Positions 16,668 to 26,249 of a stretch of 64,000 nt of DNA are shown piece after piece (the stretch's first letter is position 1; each line of letters opens with the position of its first letter). A model generated the notes under the pieces. That model ran no database searches, was not told where the DNA came from, and saw only the letters and a list, made by a program, of their open reading frames with translations. The translations under genes were made by a program, and so were the position numbers. Source of the stretch: Chitinophagaceae bacterium (GTDB lineage Bacteria; Bacteroidota; Bacteroidia; Chitinophagales; Chitinophagaceae); assembly GCA_017307755.1 (NCBI GenBank), contig JAFKGQ010000011.1, positions 310,001 to 374,000 of the forward strand. Direction: 5' to 3'.

Positions 16668-18962
16668 TTATTTCCTTTTACGCCTGATCAACAATACAGT
16701 CCCGAAAATGAGAAAGAAGCCCGGCAGCACGCCAATAAATATCACTTTTAATGCCACTACACCTCCATGCGAAAGCCTCAGATGGTTGTCCTTGCTCCGG
16801 GGCCGGCCGGTATCGATGGGGAATACCCCATAGCTGAACCATCCAAAAATGCCTGTGTTAAAATGGAAATTGGCCGTACGCACGTTGTTCCTGTTTAGCT
16901 CCGCATTGCTGATAAAGTCGGCATCACCTGTGACGACAATGCGTTGTTCACGACCACCCACCTTTCGGGTCAGACTAAGCGCCGTGGGAAAGGCTTTCTT
17001 TTCATCACCCGCACCCGGATCATATTCCACCTCCGCGGAGTCGGTCACCAAAAGGCCTTTTTTGTTCCAGCTGACCTTCGCATCCGTCATCAGCAGCGGA
17101 CGCACGATAAATCCGTGGGTGCTGTCATAGGTCAGTCCCGCCGCACCAGGCATAGATACACGACCACTATCTTCAAAGTCGTTCCGTAAAGTCTTTGAGA
17201 ATGCCCCCGCGGCATCAGATAGATAAGGCAGTACGAGATTAGGAGCATAGTCCCTGCTTTTTTGCACCAGGATGCCGTCTGTCAGCCGTACGCCCAGCTG
17301 GCCGATGATAGGGTTCAGCACCGCCTGCTTACCTGGTTCTCCTACGATCAGTAAGTTACCGCCCGCATCTATATATTTCTGTATCCTGGTCAGCTCCTCA
17401 GCGCTGAAATCCTTTTTGGGGTCAGCGATCACGAGCGCCGCAATATCGGTGGGGATATCCTGATCCGGCGACACCGAAAAGACGTCAAACCCCTGGTTGA
17501 CCAATGCATATCGGAAACTCACCCGGCTGGTGAGCGTCTCATAGTCCCTGTCGCCTACCTTGTCGATGCTGCGCTCAAACCCGCCTTCCAGAAAAGCGAT
17601 CCTGGGCAGGGGCATCATCATGCGTTTGAAGGCGGCCGAGGTTTCCGTCTCCGAAGGCCAAAATTCATTGTCATTAAACACCCGTAAAAAAGTGGACCTG
17701 TCCTTGTACTTTACATGCATCACCAACCTGCGCAGTTCGGGCCCCAGATCAATGATCTTCCTGATCTGGTCAGGAGGCAAAAGCGTATTGATATCCGTCT
17801 TATAGCCTTTTACTCTTTTCTCCACAAGCTCCCGCAGCGTCATACCTCTGATGGCCTTATAAAGATAGGGGTCCACCACGCTATCATAATAATAGACGTA
17901 CTTGAATGAGATATTAGGCTTAAATCGTAAATACGGCTCCCAAAGGTCTAAAATAGCATTCCGCTCGCTGGGCGCGGCCCGGCCATAGGTCCTGTCAAGA
18001 AAATTGTCATAGAACGTGATCTCCACCGGCGCGTCCCCCGTCTCTTTCAGGATCTTTTGCGCGTTGGCGCTGAGCGTATTGGTCTTAGTAGCCGTAGTAT
18101 CGAGATAACCGATGTAACCCATGCGGCTGGTGAGATACCCGATGGCCAGTCCGGACACTACGATAAAAAGATACTGTCCTATTCGGAACAAAACGGGCTT
18201 TGACTCACGGCTTCCCCGCAGCTTATAGATCGCCAGCCCAAGAAAAATATAGATGATGACCCCAAAATAAGCCAGGTCCCTCGTCGTGATCAGACCGCCG
18301 ATCATCTTCTCCGCCCTGCCCGGAAAGGAAAGAGAATGGGTCAGGTCCCTTACGAACTCCACATCCTGCCACATGTCCCCTACATACGACAAGACGGCAA
18401 AGAGCACAAAGGTGCTGATGGCGGCCACCACCTGGTAAGAAGTAAGACAGGACATAAAAAGCCCGATGGCGGAATAAGCGCACAACAAAAGAAAGACACC
18501 CAGAAGACCTGAGAACATCAGGGGCCAGTCGAAATGAGGAATGGTGATCGCACCCGCTATCAGGAAGAGCACCAGCACGCCTATCAGGATAAGGCTGTAC
18601 ACGACCATGGACAGGAACTTGCCATACACGATCTCACGTACCTTGACGGGAGATGAATACAGGAGCTTGATCGTCCCGCTGCTGGTTTCCCGGCTCATGA
18701 GCCCCATGGTGATGAGGGGTATATAGAGGTATAGCTTACCCAGGATGCCCGATATCACGCCGTTTCCAAAACTGCCGGCAAAAATGGAAAAGGTCAGGAA
18801 GCCAAAGCCGTTGTATATCTGTTTGGAATTCTCGTACATCTCCATCGTCTCCGTATAAGCCCATCCTATCTGGAACATAAATACGATGAGCAGAAACCAG
18901 GCAATCGGCGAGTAGAACAGGGTACTCAATTCAATTTTCGCAATCCGTATTGTCTTCTTCAT
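16668..18962 (-). CDS. ABC-2 permease fused to a GldG-like auxiliary domain
   Basis: A 764-residue membrane protein. Residues 1-270 hold about six transmembrane helices of an ABC-2/GldF-type permease (MKKTIRIAKIELSTLFYSP; SSGTIKLLYSSPVKVREIVYGK is the typical cytosolic loop). After one more helix, residues 290-700 form a periplasmic GldG/ABC_transp_aux-like domain (TNTLSANAQKIL, EITFYDN, YIDAGGNLLIVGEPGK), and a final helix ends in RRKRK. In gliding flavobacteria GldF and GldG are separate; here they are fused. The ATG at 18962 overlaps the ATPase stop (ATGA), which decides the start. Together with the ATPase it forms a complete exporter-like complex; the substrate is unknown. Confidence 0.88.
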   Translation of the reverse strand: MKKTIRIAKIELSTLFYSPIAWFLLIVFMFQIGWAYTETMEMYENSKQIYNGFGFLTFSIFAGSFGNGVISGILGKLYLYIPLITMGLMSRETSSGTIKLLYSSPVKVREIVYGKFLSMVVYSLILIGVLVLFLIAGAITIPHFDWPLMFSGLLGVFLLLCAYSAIGLFMSCLTSYQVVAAISTFVLFAVLSYVGDMWQDVEFVRDLTHSLSFPGRAEKMIGGLITTRDLAYFGVIIYIFLGLAIYKLRGSRESKPVLFRIGQYLFIVVSGLAIGYLTSRMGYIGYLDTTATKTNTLSANAQKILKETGDAPVEITFYDNFLDRTYGRAAPSERNAILDLWEPYLRFKPNISFKYVYYYDSVVDPYLYKAIRGMTLRELVEKRVKGYKTDINTLLPPDQIRKIIDLGPELRRLVMHVKYKDRSTFLRVFNDNEFWPSETETSAAFKRMMMPLPRIAFLEGGFERSIDKVGDRDYETLTSRVSFRYALVNQGFDVFSVSPDQDIPTDIAALVIADPKKDFSAEELTRIQKYIDAGGNLLIVGEPGKQAVLNPIIGQLGVRLTDGILVQKSRDYAPNLVLPYLSDAAGAFSKTLRNDFEDSGRVSMPGAAGLTYDSTHGFIVRPLLMTDAKVSWNKKGLLVTDSAEVEYDPGAGDEKKAFPTALSLTRKVGGREQRIVVTGDADFISNAELNRNNVRTANFHFNTGIFGWFSYGVFPIDTGRPRSKDNHLRLSHGGVVALKVIFIGVLPGFFLIFGTVLLIRRKRK

Positions 18963-19921
18963 GATATAGTCGGTTTTTCGAAAAACGTCTTTTTTGATAA
19001 TTGTGCAAATACCTCGTCCAGCGAACTTTTTTCCAGGCTGATCTCTTTCAGCCGCCACCCATTCCGGATGCTGGCTGCCATGATCCGTTCAGTCACATCC
19101 GTATCACCGTTGAAGAAAAGGCGCAGCTGCCGTTCAGTCACAAAATCCACTTTTACGATACCCTCTATTTTTAACAGCTCCTCCGCGACGGGCGGTTCGT
19201 GCATGACGGCCAGCACACTGTGCGGCGCCACATAGTTGTTAAAGGCATCCATGGTGTCGGCAAAGACGATACGCCCGCCTTCTATCATTTGTATGTCCTT
19301 ACACAACACCTGTACTTCCGACAATATGTGTGTGGAGAATATGACGGCGCGATCCAGCGCTATCTCGCGGATCAGGGCCCTTACTTCGATGATCTGGTTG
19401 GGGTCCAGTCCATTGGTAGGCTCATCCAGCACCACCAGCTTGGGACGGTGGATAATGGCCTGTGCGATACCAACCCTTTGCCGGTAGCCCCCGGACAGAT
19501 TTCGGATCAGCCGTTTGCTAAAGTGTGCGATACCACAACGCACTTTTGCCTCCTCCAGCGCAGCGGGTACTCTCTCTTTTTCCATGCTGCGTAAAAAAGC
19601 GCAATGAGTAAGATATTCATCCACGGTGAGGTCCATGTAAAGAGGGGCGGCCTGTGGCAAAAACCCTATCTGCAGCTTGGCGTCCTCCGGCGCTTCGCGC
19701 AGGTTGATACCATCGATGTACACATCACCCTCTGTCTGGTTTAGAACACCACAGAGGATATTCATGGTCGTCGACTTGCCCGCTCCATTAGAGCCCAGCA
19801 GCCCGACGATGCCCGTCTGGTTGATCACCATGTTGATGTCTCGGATAGCCCAGCTGGTGCTGTACCGGTGGGACAAATGCTCGATCCTGACGATTGGTTC
19901 CTGACCTTTCTGTTCTTGCAT
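18959..19921 (-). CDS. ABC transporter ATP-binding protein (GldA-like)
   Basis: A 320-residue ATPase with Walker A GLLGSNGAGKSTTMN (about 36-50), Q-loop FLPQAAPLY, signature LSGGYRQRVGIAQAI and Walker B LVVLDEPTNGLDP, then the STHILSEV switch histidine. The C-terminal 90 residues (regulatory extension with VTERQLRLFFNGD) match the GldA/CcmA-like group that pairs with ABC-2 permeases. It powers the fused permease encoded immediately downstream, with which it shares a 4-nt stop/start overlap. It starts 28 nt after the SusD stop, so it may be read on the SusCD transcript. Confidence 0.93.
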   Translation of the reverse strand: MQEQKGQEPIVRIEHLSHRYSTSWAIRDINMVINQTGIVGLLGSNGAGKSTTMNILCGVLNQTEGDVYIDGINLREAPEDAKLQIGFLPQAAPLYMDLTVDEYLTHCAFLRSMEKERVPAALEEAKVRCGIAHFSKRLIRNLSGGYRQRVGIAQAIIHRPKLVVLDEPTNGLDPNQIIEVRALIREIALDRAVIFSTHILSEVQVLCKDIQMIEGGRIVFADTMDAFNNYVAPHSVLAVMHEPPVAEELLKIEGIVKVDFVTERQLRLFFNGDTDVTERIMAASIRNGWRLKEISLEKSSLDEVFAQLSKKTFFEKPTIS

Positions 19922-19949
19922 GTGATATATGTATTGGGGGAAATGTTAC

Positions 19950-21347
19950 TCAGTAGCCGTCATTTTGCGCGAGACGGTAATTGTTTTGTATCTCCACCCT
20001 GGGGATGGGATATAATGCCGCAAAAGGCTGCCATATATTGGGCTTCTCCGCGCCTAGTATAGCATCGATGGTCCCGGTCCTTTTCAGGTCGTACCAGCGA
20101 TTGCCCCATTCGCAAAAGAGCTCCGTCTGCCGCTCATGCATGATCGCCGCCAGTACGGCCGTACTCGAAGTCACGTCGGCTGTACTACCCGGGAGACTTG
20201 CCCTGGCCCGGACTACATTGACATTGTCCAGCGCTTCACTCAGCTGTCCTTTCTTTGCAAGCGCCTCCGCCAGGATCAGGTATTGTTCGCCCAGCCGGAA
20301 GATCATATAGTCTTCGGTATTGGGCCCGGTGACGGTCTTCTGTTTATACTTGAAAGGATAGGAATAGCTGGCGCCGCCGATGGTAATGGCGGATACCCAA
20401 TCGGTCTGCCGCAGATCGCCCGTCTCAAAAGCATTCAGCTGGAAGGGAGTGAGTATATAGCCGGGCTTGGCGCCTGTCCAGGGCGGGAGGATGGAGTTGG
20501 CCTCGGAGGTCATATAGTACGAGCCGTTGGCAGGCAGTTGCCAGATAGCCTCGCTGCTGCCGTCCAAAAATACCCGGTTGGGGTCCGTCTCCAGGGAATA
20601 AACGCCTGAGCTGATGATATCCTTTGCCATCAAGACAGCGCTGTCCCATTGCTGCCGGTAGAGAAAGACCTTTGCCGACAGCGCTTCTGCCGTATACAGG
20701 TTGGGCCGCATATGACCCGCGGAGGGATAGGATGGCCGTAATACAGCTCTTGCCTCTGCAAGGTCCGTCTTTATCAACCCATACACCGAGTCTACAGAAC
20801 TCCGGGAAATGGTTGCATTGGTCTTATAATCCACGCCGGTGATGATGGGCAGACGGCCGTACAGATTCACCATGTTGAAATAGTAGAAGGCCCGGACCAC
20901 TTTTATCTCGGCCAGCAATTGCCGCCGCAGCGAGTCGCTGATGGCTTTCGTACCGCCGATGCCTTTCAGACAGACATTCATCTGGTAGATATTGGTATAC
21001 GCGTCCTTCCAAAGACTGGCGACAGAATTATTGTCAAGGGTTATAGCGTTTGTCATCAGCTCCACCGCACCGGCATCCGCGGAGCTGGTGCTGCGCAGCT
21101 CGTCACCCGACATACCTGTACAAATACCTATGGCGCCACTGCCGAATGTAGCGGAATAGGCCGTTACCTTGAAGTTGCTATAGATACCCACCAGCGCGCT
21201 GACGATATCGGCGCTGTCGGAGAACACCTGCGATTCGGGTATCTGGTCCGGTGGGTTAGCCGGGATCTCGATGAGTTTTTTACAACCCGCCGCCAGCAGA
21301 GAGGCGAACAACAGTAATATAAGTGATATCCTATAGAGCGTTTTCAT
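19950..21347 (-). CDS. SusD/RagB-family outer-membrane lipoprotein
   Basis: The 465-residue product has a lipobox LLAAGC (Cys22) and the family opening KKLIEIPANPPDQIPESQVFSD. The rest is TPR-rich helical fold typical of SusD (YLILAEALAKKGQLSEALDNVNVVRARA; ERQTELFCEWGNRWYDLKRTG) with the usual C-terminal YPIPRVEIQNN. It caps the SusC barrel at the cell surface and captures ligand. ATG 21347 gives MKTLYRIS; an ATG two codons earlier is equally possible. It follows SusC by about 20 nt, so the two form one unit. No enzyme gene accompanies the pair, so the ligand (glycan, peptide or other) is not indicated. Confidence 0.95.
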   Translation of the reverse strand: MKTLYRISLILLLFASLLAAGCKKLIEIPANPPDQIPESQVFSDSADIVSALVGIYSNFKVTAYSATFGSGAIGICTGMSGDELRSTSSADAGAVELMTNAITLDNNSVASLWKDAYTNIYQMNVCLKGIGGTKAISDSLRRQLLAEIKVVRAFYYFNMVNLYGRLPIITGVDYKTNATISRSSVDSVYGLIKTDLAEARAVLRPSYPSAGHMRPNLYTAEALSAKVFLYRQQWDSAVLMAKDIISSGVYSLETDPNRVFLDGSSEAIWQLPANGSYYMTSEANSILPPWTGAKPGYILTPFQLNAFETGDLRQTDWVSAITIGGASYSYPFKYKQKTVTGPNTEDYMIFRLGEQYLILAEALAKKGQLSEALDNVNVVRARASLPGSTADVTSSTAVLAAIMHERQTELFCEWGNRWYDLKRTGTIDAILGAEKPNIWQPFAALYPIPRVEIQNNYRLAQNDGY

Positions 21348-21366
21348 TACCATGCGTTTTATGCAA

Positions 21367-24300
21367 TTAAAAATCAAAAGAAATACCGCCGACCACCGTA
21401 CGTTGGATTGGCACGGCATACAACGAGCCGGGGGTTTCGGGGTCGCCGATCTTGTAGTTCGTAATGGTAAAAATATTTTGTGCGTTCACATAGATATTGC
21501 AGCCTTTCATACCCACCTTCTTCAACGCCGGAGCCGGGACTGAATAAGATAAGGAAAGGGTCTTCAGCCGGATGTAAGAGACATCCCCCCAGACAGCGGA
21601 AGAAGATCCAAAATATTGTGCTGCCCGCATGGCATTAAAAGATGCCGCATTCCCTGAGTAGCTGCCGCTGACAAGCCGTTGCAAGAGCGCTTTGTCCCCT
21701 TTCTTCTCCCAGAAGTCGCCCATCAAAACCACAGGCAGATTGCTTATGCTCCCGGGGTTAGCCCCTCCATAGACGCCGGCAAGATAGTTGCGGGACACCC
21801 GCTTGTTAAAGTTAAAAAAGAGGCTAAGACTCCATCCCTTGTAGGTGAGCGTATTGCCCAGTCCGCCAAAGAATTTTGGCTGCGGGTCGGCGATAGGCAC
21901 CATATCCCCGCCATATTCTGCGCGGGTGTACTTCATGGAAGTGCTCCCGACACCGCCCTTGCCCGTATAATATTCGAATATACCCGTCGAGTCATTGACG
22001 CCTTTATATTTGAATCCATACATCAGGCTGGTGGATTTGCCGACGGTGTAGATGGTGGCATAGGCTGATTTTTCGATGTTCGGGAATGCCAGCAGCTTAT
22101 TGCGGTTGCCGGATATGTTAAAGGTGGTTGACCAGCGGAAGTTCTTCGTCCGGATATTGACGGAAGTAATGCTGATCTCCAGCCCTTCGTCCTGCAACGT
22201 GGCATGTAAATTTTCTACTATATTGGGAAAGCCTGCCTGGCTGGGCAGGGGACTGCTGGTCAGCTGGTTGCCTGTGCGGTTGCGGTACCAGGTGACATTT
22301 GTCAAAAGCCTGTCGCCAAAGAAGCCCAGGTCCAGCGCCAGGTTCAGCGCATGTTTGGAAGCCCATCCATAATCAGGGTTATACAGATTGACAGGGAAAT
22401 AAGGCCTTATGTTCTGGAAGGAAGGTGTAGAGACGACATTGGCTGACCGCCAGAAGGGTTGGTATCTGTAAGGGGCGACGCCATCGCTGCCATTGGTGCC
22501 ATAATTGCCGGAGAGCTTGCCATAGCTGATAAAAGGCAATGCCTTGCTAAAACCTCCTTCTTCCGAGAAGATCCAACCAAGACCCACGGAGCCAAAATTG
22601 CCGAATTGATGACCGGGACCGAAATTGCTGGAGCCATCGCGGCGGCCCGTAAGGTTGATGATATATTTCTTGTCGTAAATAAAACCTATGCGGCCAAAAA
22701 CACCGGCATATTTGTAGATGGAAGAGGTGTTCGACGCGGATATGGTGGTGGCCGCCTCGATGGAATGCAGGAGGGCGTCATCCGAATAACCCTGGCCGTC
22801 CAGCCTGTCATACGAGCTGAGTACTTTTTTATATGTGCCGCCTACCAGGGCGGAGAGGACGCCTTTTCCGATGGTCCGGCGATAATCCATCTGCGGCTCT
22901 ATATTGACCGTCTGGTGGTCGCCTCTCCCGGAGGAAGCGGAAGAATACGGGCTTTTCACGGGGTTCTGCGTACCCAGCGGATTGGCGCCGAACTCTTTGG
23001 TCATGACCAGACTATAGCCCATTCCTACGCCGACATTCAGCCCTTTCAACAATTGGTAGGATAGCCGCAGCCAGCTGTTGGAGGTATAGGCCTGCAGCAA
23101 AAAAGGCTTTTTCAGATAGGCCATCATCTGGTCGTTGCTGACGTCCACGCCTTTATAGAACCACACCAGCTTACCCGAGGCGTCGATCATGTCAGGGTGA
23201 TCGGGTGGTAATGCTAACGCCTGAGCAATACCCGGCTCGCTGGAAGAATTATTCCGGTTGTAGGACAGGTCGCTGCCAAAGTCGATGTTCAGCCGGCGGT
23301 TCATAGAGGTGTGATGTACACCGCTGTGCAGGCTCAGCCGCTGATCCGCAAAATCACCGGGGAAATTGTAAACGCTCCGGGTATAGCCCGTGGACACAAG
23401 GAAAGTGGTATTCTGGCTGCCGCCTGATACGTTCGCATATACGTCTGTGTTATTAGAAGTGCCGCCAAAGAATTTCTTCGCCCAATTGGTGTATTTCGTC
23501 GTGTCGTACACGAGCAGGTCGACAAACGCGCCCGGGTCGATCGTCGGGTCCGTGATCCCGTCATTGGCCATTGCCTGGTGACGCATGGCGAGATACTGCT
23601 GTGTATTGAGCATTTCCAGTTGCCGGCTGATCTTATTGGGACCCGTGTTTACACGGAGGCTCAGGCTGGTAGCACCGGCCTTCCCTTTTTTGGTGGTGAT
23701 AACGATGACCCCGTTGGCGCCCTGCGAACCATAAATGGAAGTGGCGTCAGCGTCCTTCAGCACGCTGATGCTCTCGATATCCGACGGGTTGATGGCATTC
23801 AACCCCGTGATACCCGGGCTGGTGGGATCGCTATTGACAACCCCCGAAAAAGTACTCAGAAATCCGCTGAGGTTTTTGTTCTGGCTGGCAAAAGGTACGC
23901 CGTCGATAATATAGAGGGGTTCATCGACAGTGTTGGTCCCGAGTATGCTGATGAGGGTATTCTGACCTCTCACTTGCAGGTTGACCCTCGATCCTGGTAT
24001 CCCGCTGGTCGGATCCACGGTAAGTCCGGGCACTCTGCCTTGCAGGGCCATCAGCACGTTGGTGACGGGCTGGCGTTGTATGTCTTCGGAGGTGACGACA
24101 GAGACGGAGCCTACGTTGAAGCGTCTTGTGTTGGTGCCGTATGCCACCACCTGTACATCGTCCAGGGGGCTGTTGCTCCGGCTCATGATGATAAAGAATT
24201 TATCGGTATAGTCTTTTACTTTATATTCTTTTGTAACATACCCTGTAAACGAGATCATCAACGTCACATCTTCAGGCACTCCTTTTAATACAAAGTCACC

Positions 24301-24816
24301 CCGCGCGTCGGTCGTGGTCCCCCGTTTGCTGCCCTTGATCATGACGGAGGCGCCTGATAAAGGATTGCCGAGACTGTCCATCACCCGGCCGTTGATCAAT
24401 GCCAGGGGGTTGATGACTTCTTCCACCACCGGAGCAAGCGGCGGCTTTAGCGTGATAAAAATGGTATTGCCCTGTATCTGGAAGATAAGGGGCTGGTCTG
24501 CCAGCGCCTGTTCCAACGCCTTTTGCAACGGCGCGTTCTTCAACTGCAGAGAGACGGGCATGGCGCCGGCAAGGTCTTCCTTACGGTAGAAGAACAGATA
24601 GCCCGTCTGCTGTTTGATGGCCGAGAATACAGCCGTCAGGGGAACAGATTTACCGGTGTAAGTCACCGTCTGTGCGTGGGTGCGGGCGCTGACCTGCAGT
24701 ATGCCCGCGAAAAGTAGAATTGCAGTCAATCTCATGACTAACAGTGTTTTGGTGTAGCAGTCCCTCCTTCGTCCCGGAGCAAGACGAATGGGATTGCAAA
24801 GAGCCTTAAAATGCAT
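21367..24816 (-). CDS. SusC/RagA TonB-dependent transporter with STN signalling domain
   Basis: About 1149 residues. A signal sequence (LTAILLFAGILQVSARTHAQ) is followed by an STN domain (TYTGKSVPLTAVFSAIKQQ, TIFITLKPP). A carboxypeptidase-regulatory domain (NGRVMDSLGNPLSGASVMIK) and the plug (DDVQVVAYGT, RVPGLTVDPTSGIPGSRVNL, GANGVIVITTKKGK) come next, then a large beta-barrel ending in VVGGISFDF. The STN domain contacts FecR, coupling ligand uptake to ECF sigma release, which fits the FecR and sigma genes upstream. ATG 24816 is chosen because a leader with TKTLLVMRLTAI is usual in related receptors; ATG 24735 is the alternative. Confidence 0.94.
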   Translation of the reverse strand: MHFKALCNPIRLAPGRRRDCYTKTLLVMRLTAILLFAGILQVSARTHAQTVTYTGKSVPLTAVFSAIKQQTGYLFFYRKEDLAGAMPVSLQLKNAPLQKALEQALADQPLIFQIQGNTIFITLKPPLAPVVEEVINPLALINGRVMDSLGNPLSGASVMIKGSKRGTTTDARGDFVLKGVPEDVTLMISFTGYVTKEYKVKDYTDKFFIIMSRSNSPLDDVQVVAYGTNTRRFNVGSVSVVTSEDIQRQPVTNVLMALQGRVPGLTVDPTSGIPGSRVNLQVRGQNTLISILGTNTVDEPLYIIDGVPFASQNKNLSGFLSTFSGVVNSDPTSPGITGLNAINPSDIESISVLKDADATSIYGSQGANGVIVITTKKGKAGATSLSLRVNTGPNKISRQLEMLNTQQYLAMRHQAMANDGITDPTIDPGAFVDLLVYDTTKYTNWAKKFFGGTSNNTDVYANVSGGSQNTTFLVSTGYTRSVYNFPGDFADQRLSLHSGVHHTSMNRRLNIDFGSDLSYNRNNSSSEPGIAQALALPPDHPDMIDASGKLVWFYKGVDVSNDQMMAYLKKPFLLQAYTSNSWLRLSYQLLKGLNVGVGMGYSLVMTKEFGANPLGTQNPVKSPYSSASSGRGDHQTVNIEPQMDYRRTIGKGVLSALVGGTYKKVLSSYDRLDGQGYSDDALLHSIEAATTISASNTSSIYKYAGVFGRIGFIYDKKYIINLTGRRDGSSNFGPGHQFGNFGSVGLGWIFSEEGGFSKALPFISYGKLSGNYGTNGSDGVAPYRYQPFWRSANVVSTPSFQNIRPYFPVNLYNPDYGWASKHALNLALDLGFFGDRLLTNVTWYRNRTGNQLTSSPLPSQAGFPNIVENLHATLQDEGLEISITSVNIRTKNFRWSTTFNISGNRNKLLAFPNIEKSAYATIYTVGKSTSLMYGFKYKGVNDSTGIFEYYTGKGGVGSTSMKYTRAEYGGDMVPIADPQPKFFGGLGNTLTYKGWSLSLFFNFNKRVSRNYLAGVYGGANPGSISNLPVVLMGDFWEKKGDKALLQRLVSGSYSGNAASFNAMRAAQYFGSSSAVWGDVSYIRLKTLSLSYSVPAPALKKVGMKGCNIYVNAQNIFTITNYKIGDPETPGSLYAVPIQRTVVGGISFDF

Positions 24817-24931
24817 ACCTTTACAATGTTTGGGTGAAATAATAAGCAGTCGTAAAAAACTTGTTTGTTGCCAACGCCTGAACAAAGGCCGGGGAAGGAC
24901 GCCAATCTTTACGCCCGGTTTTTTGTTTCAG

Positions 24932-24950
24932 AGCGGAGCACAGCTCCGCT
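24932..24950. other. Hairpin between FecR and SusC genes
   Basis: An 8-bp perfect stem AGCGGAGC / GCTCCGCT with a 3-nt loop lies in the 180-nt gap between FecR and SusC. No T-run follows on the minus strand, so it is more likely an RNA-stability or attenuation element in the leader of susC than a full terminator. Confidence 0.45.
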
Positions 24951-24996
24951 GGCCGAAGCGAGCCGCCAGGCTCGATTTAAATCTTTTCTATTTGTT

Positions 24997-26163
24997 TTAT
25001 TGTTTAATAATAATCTTATGGTCGCCAACAATCGTATATCGTATCCTCGTTTGCGCCAGCCCCTGTAACACCTGGCTCAGCGTCAGGCTGCGGCCGATCT
25101 CTCCATCAAAAGTCCCTGCAGGCACAGGCCCTTCATACTCCACTTCGATGTCATACCAGCGTCCCAGCTGTCGCATGACAGTGGCGAGGTCCGCATCACG
25201 GAAACTGAATATCCCATTCTTCCAGGCAAGCGCCTGCTGTACATCCGCATGAGCAACAACCCTAAGTCCGCCTCCATCAAAACTTTCCACCTGCGCGCCC
25301 GGGGACAGCACACGAAAATCCCCGCCCTTGCTCACTTTCACCTTACCTTCCACCAGTGTTGTCTTCACAGACGGCTCATCCGCATAAGCATTAATGTTAA
25401 AGGATGTACCGATATCTTCGATCAACAACTCTCCCGACTGAACACGGAAGGGCTGACGTTCATTGTGCACGACCTCAAAATAAGCCTCCCCTGTAACCTT
25501 CACTGTCCGGGTGCTCGCAACAAAGGCGGTGGGATATGTAATAGAACTGGCCGCGTTCAGCCATACCTGGCTGCCGTCCGGAAGGGTCAGCTGATACTGA
25601 CCGCCCCTGGGAGTGGACAATGTGTTATAAAGCACCTCTTTCGCCTTTTCACCCGTCTTGTTATAGGCCAATTGACCATTCGATAACTTCCTCACCTGTG
25701 CGTTGCCTTGCTGGGTTAGCACACCGGTGGCAGCGCTGTCGAGCACTATCTGTTTGCCGCCTGCCAGGGTGAGCACGGCATGATTGCCGCCGGGCTGCAG
25801 GTCTTTGACAGACACCTGCTGTTGACCAGACGCTCTCCCCATTCTATTCATCTGTGCAATCCACCAGATACCTCCTGCCAATAAAACCAGGACAGCCGCT
25901 GCCGCCCACCAGCGAAGGGGGATCATGCGTCCTCTCGTCCGCCGCTGCCGCAACTGTTCTATGAAGGGCTGCCATTCCACGGGGTCATACCCGGTCATAG
26001 GCTGCTCGGTGCTCATCAGCTCTTCCATCAGCTCAAGCCACGCATCTTCTTCAGGCTCATCCGCCAGAAATTGCGAGAGCCGCTGCCGCTCATCCGGCGA
26101 AGCCGTTCCTTCCAGGTATCTGATCAATAAGAATTGAATCCGTTCTTTGGTTTCTCTGGTCAT
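24997..26163 (-). CDS. FecR-family anti-sigma factor / transducer
   Basis: A 388-residue inner-membrane protein. A cytosolic N-terminal sigma-binding region (1-75) is followed by one transmembrane helix (LRWWAAAAVLVLLAGGIWWI, about 77-100). The periplasmic FecR domain has LSTPRGGQYQLTLPDGSQVWLNAAS and GEAYFEVVHNERQPF, and a C-terminal DUF4974-like domain (FSFRDADLATVMRQLGRWYDIEVEY) contacts the STN domain of SusC. It holds the ECF sigma factor inactive until SusC signals ligand. The ATG at 26163 (MTRETKERIQ) is preferred over an upstream in-frame start inside the sigma gene overlap. Confidence 0.94.
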   Translation of the reverse strand: MTRETKERIQFLLIRYLEGTASPDERQRLSQFLADEPEEDAWLELMEELMSTEQPMTGYDPVEWQPFIEQLRQRRTRGRMIPLRWWAAAAVLVLLAGGIWWIAQMNRMGRASGQQQVSVKDLQPGGNHAVLTLAGGKQIVLDSAATGVLTQQGNAQVRKLSNGQLAYNKTGEKAKEVLYNTLSTPRGGQYQLTLPDGSQVWLNAASSITYPTAFVASTRTVKVTGEAYFEVVHNERQPFRVQSGELLIEDIGTSFNINAYADEPSVKTTLVEGKVKVSKGGDFRVLSPGAQVESFDGGGLRVVAHADVQQALAWKNGIFSFRDADLATVMRQLGRWYDIEVEYEGPVPAGTFDGEIGRSLTLSQVLQGLAQTRIRYTIVGDHKIIIKQ

Positions 26164-26249
26164 AGACTTCCATAAGATGATCGAACAGACGGATAGTACC
26201 ATCCTGTTCCAAAAAAAATTTTCGAGGGGTGGGGTCCCCCCCTTTTTCA

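Noticed and set aside
24932..24950. Rho-independent terminator between FecR and SusC
   Set aside because: No T-run follows the stem on the minus strand, so only a hairpin is claimed.
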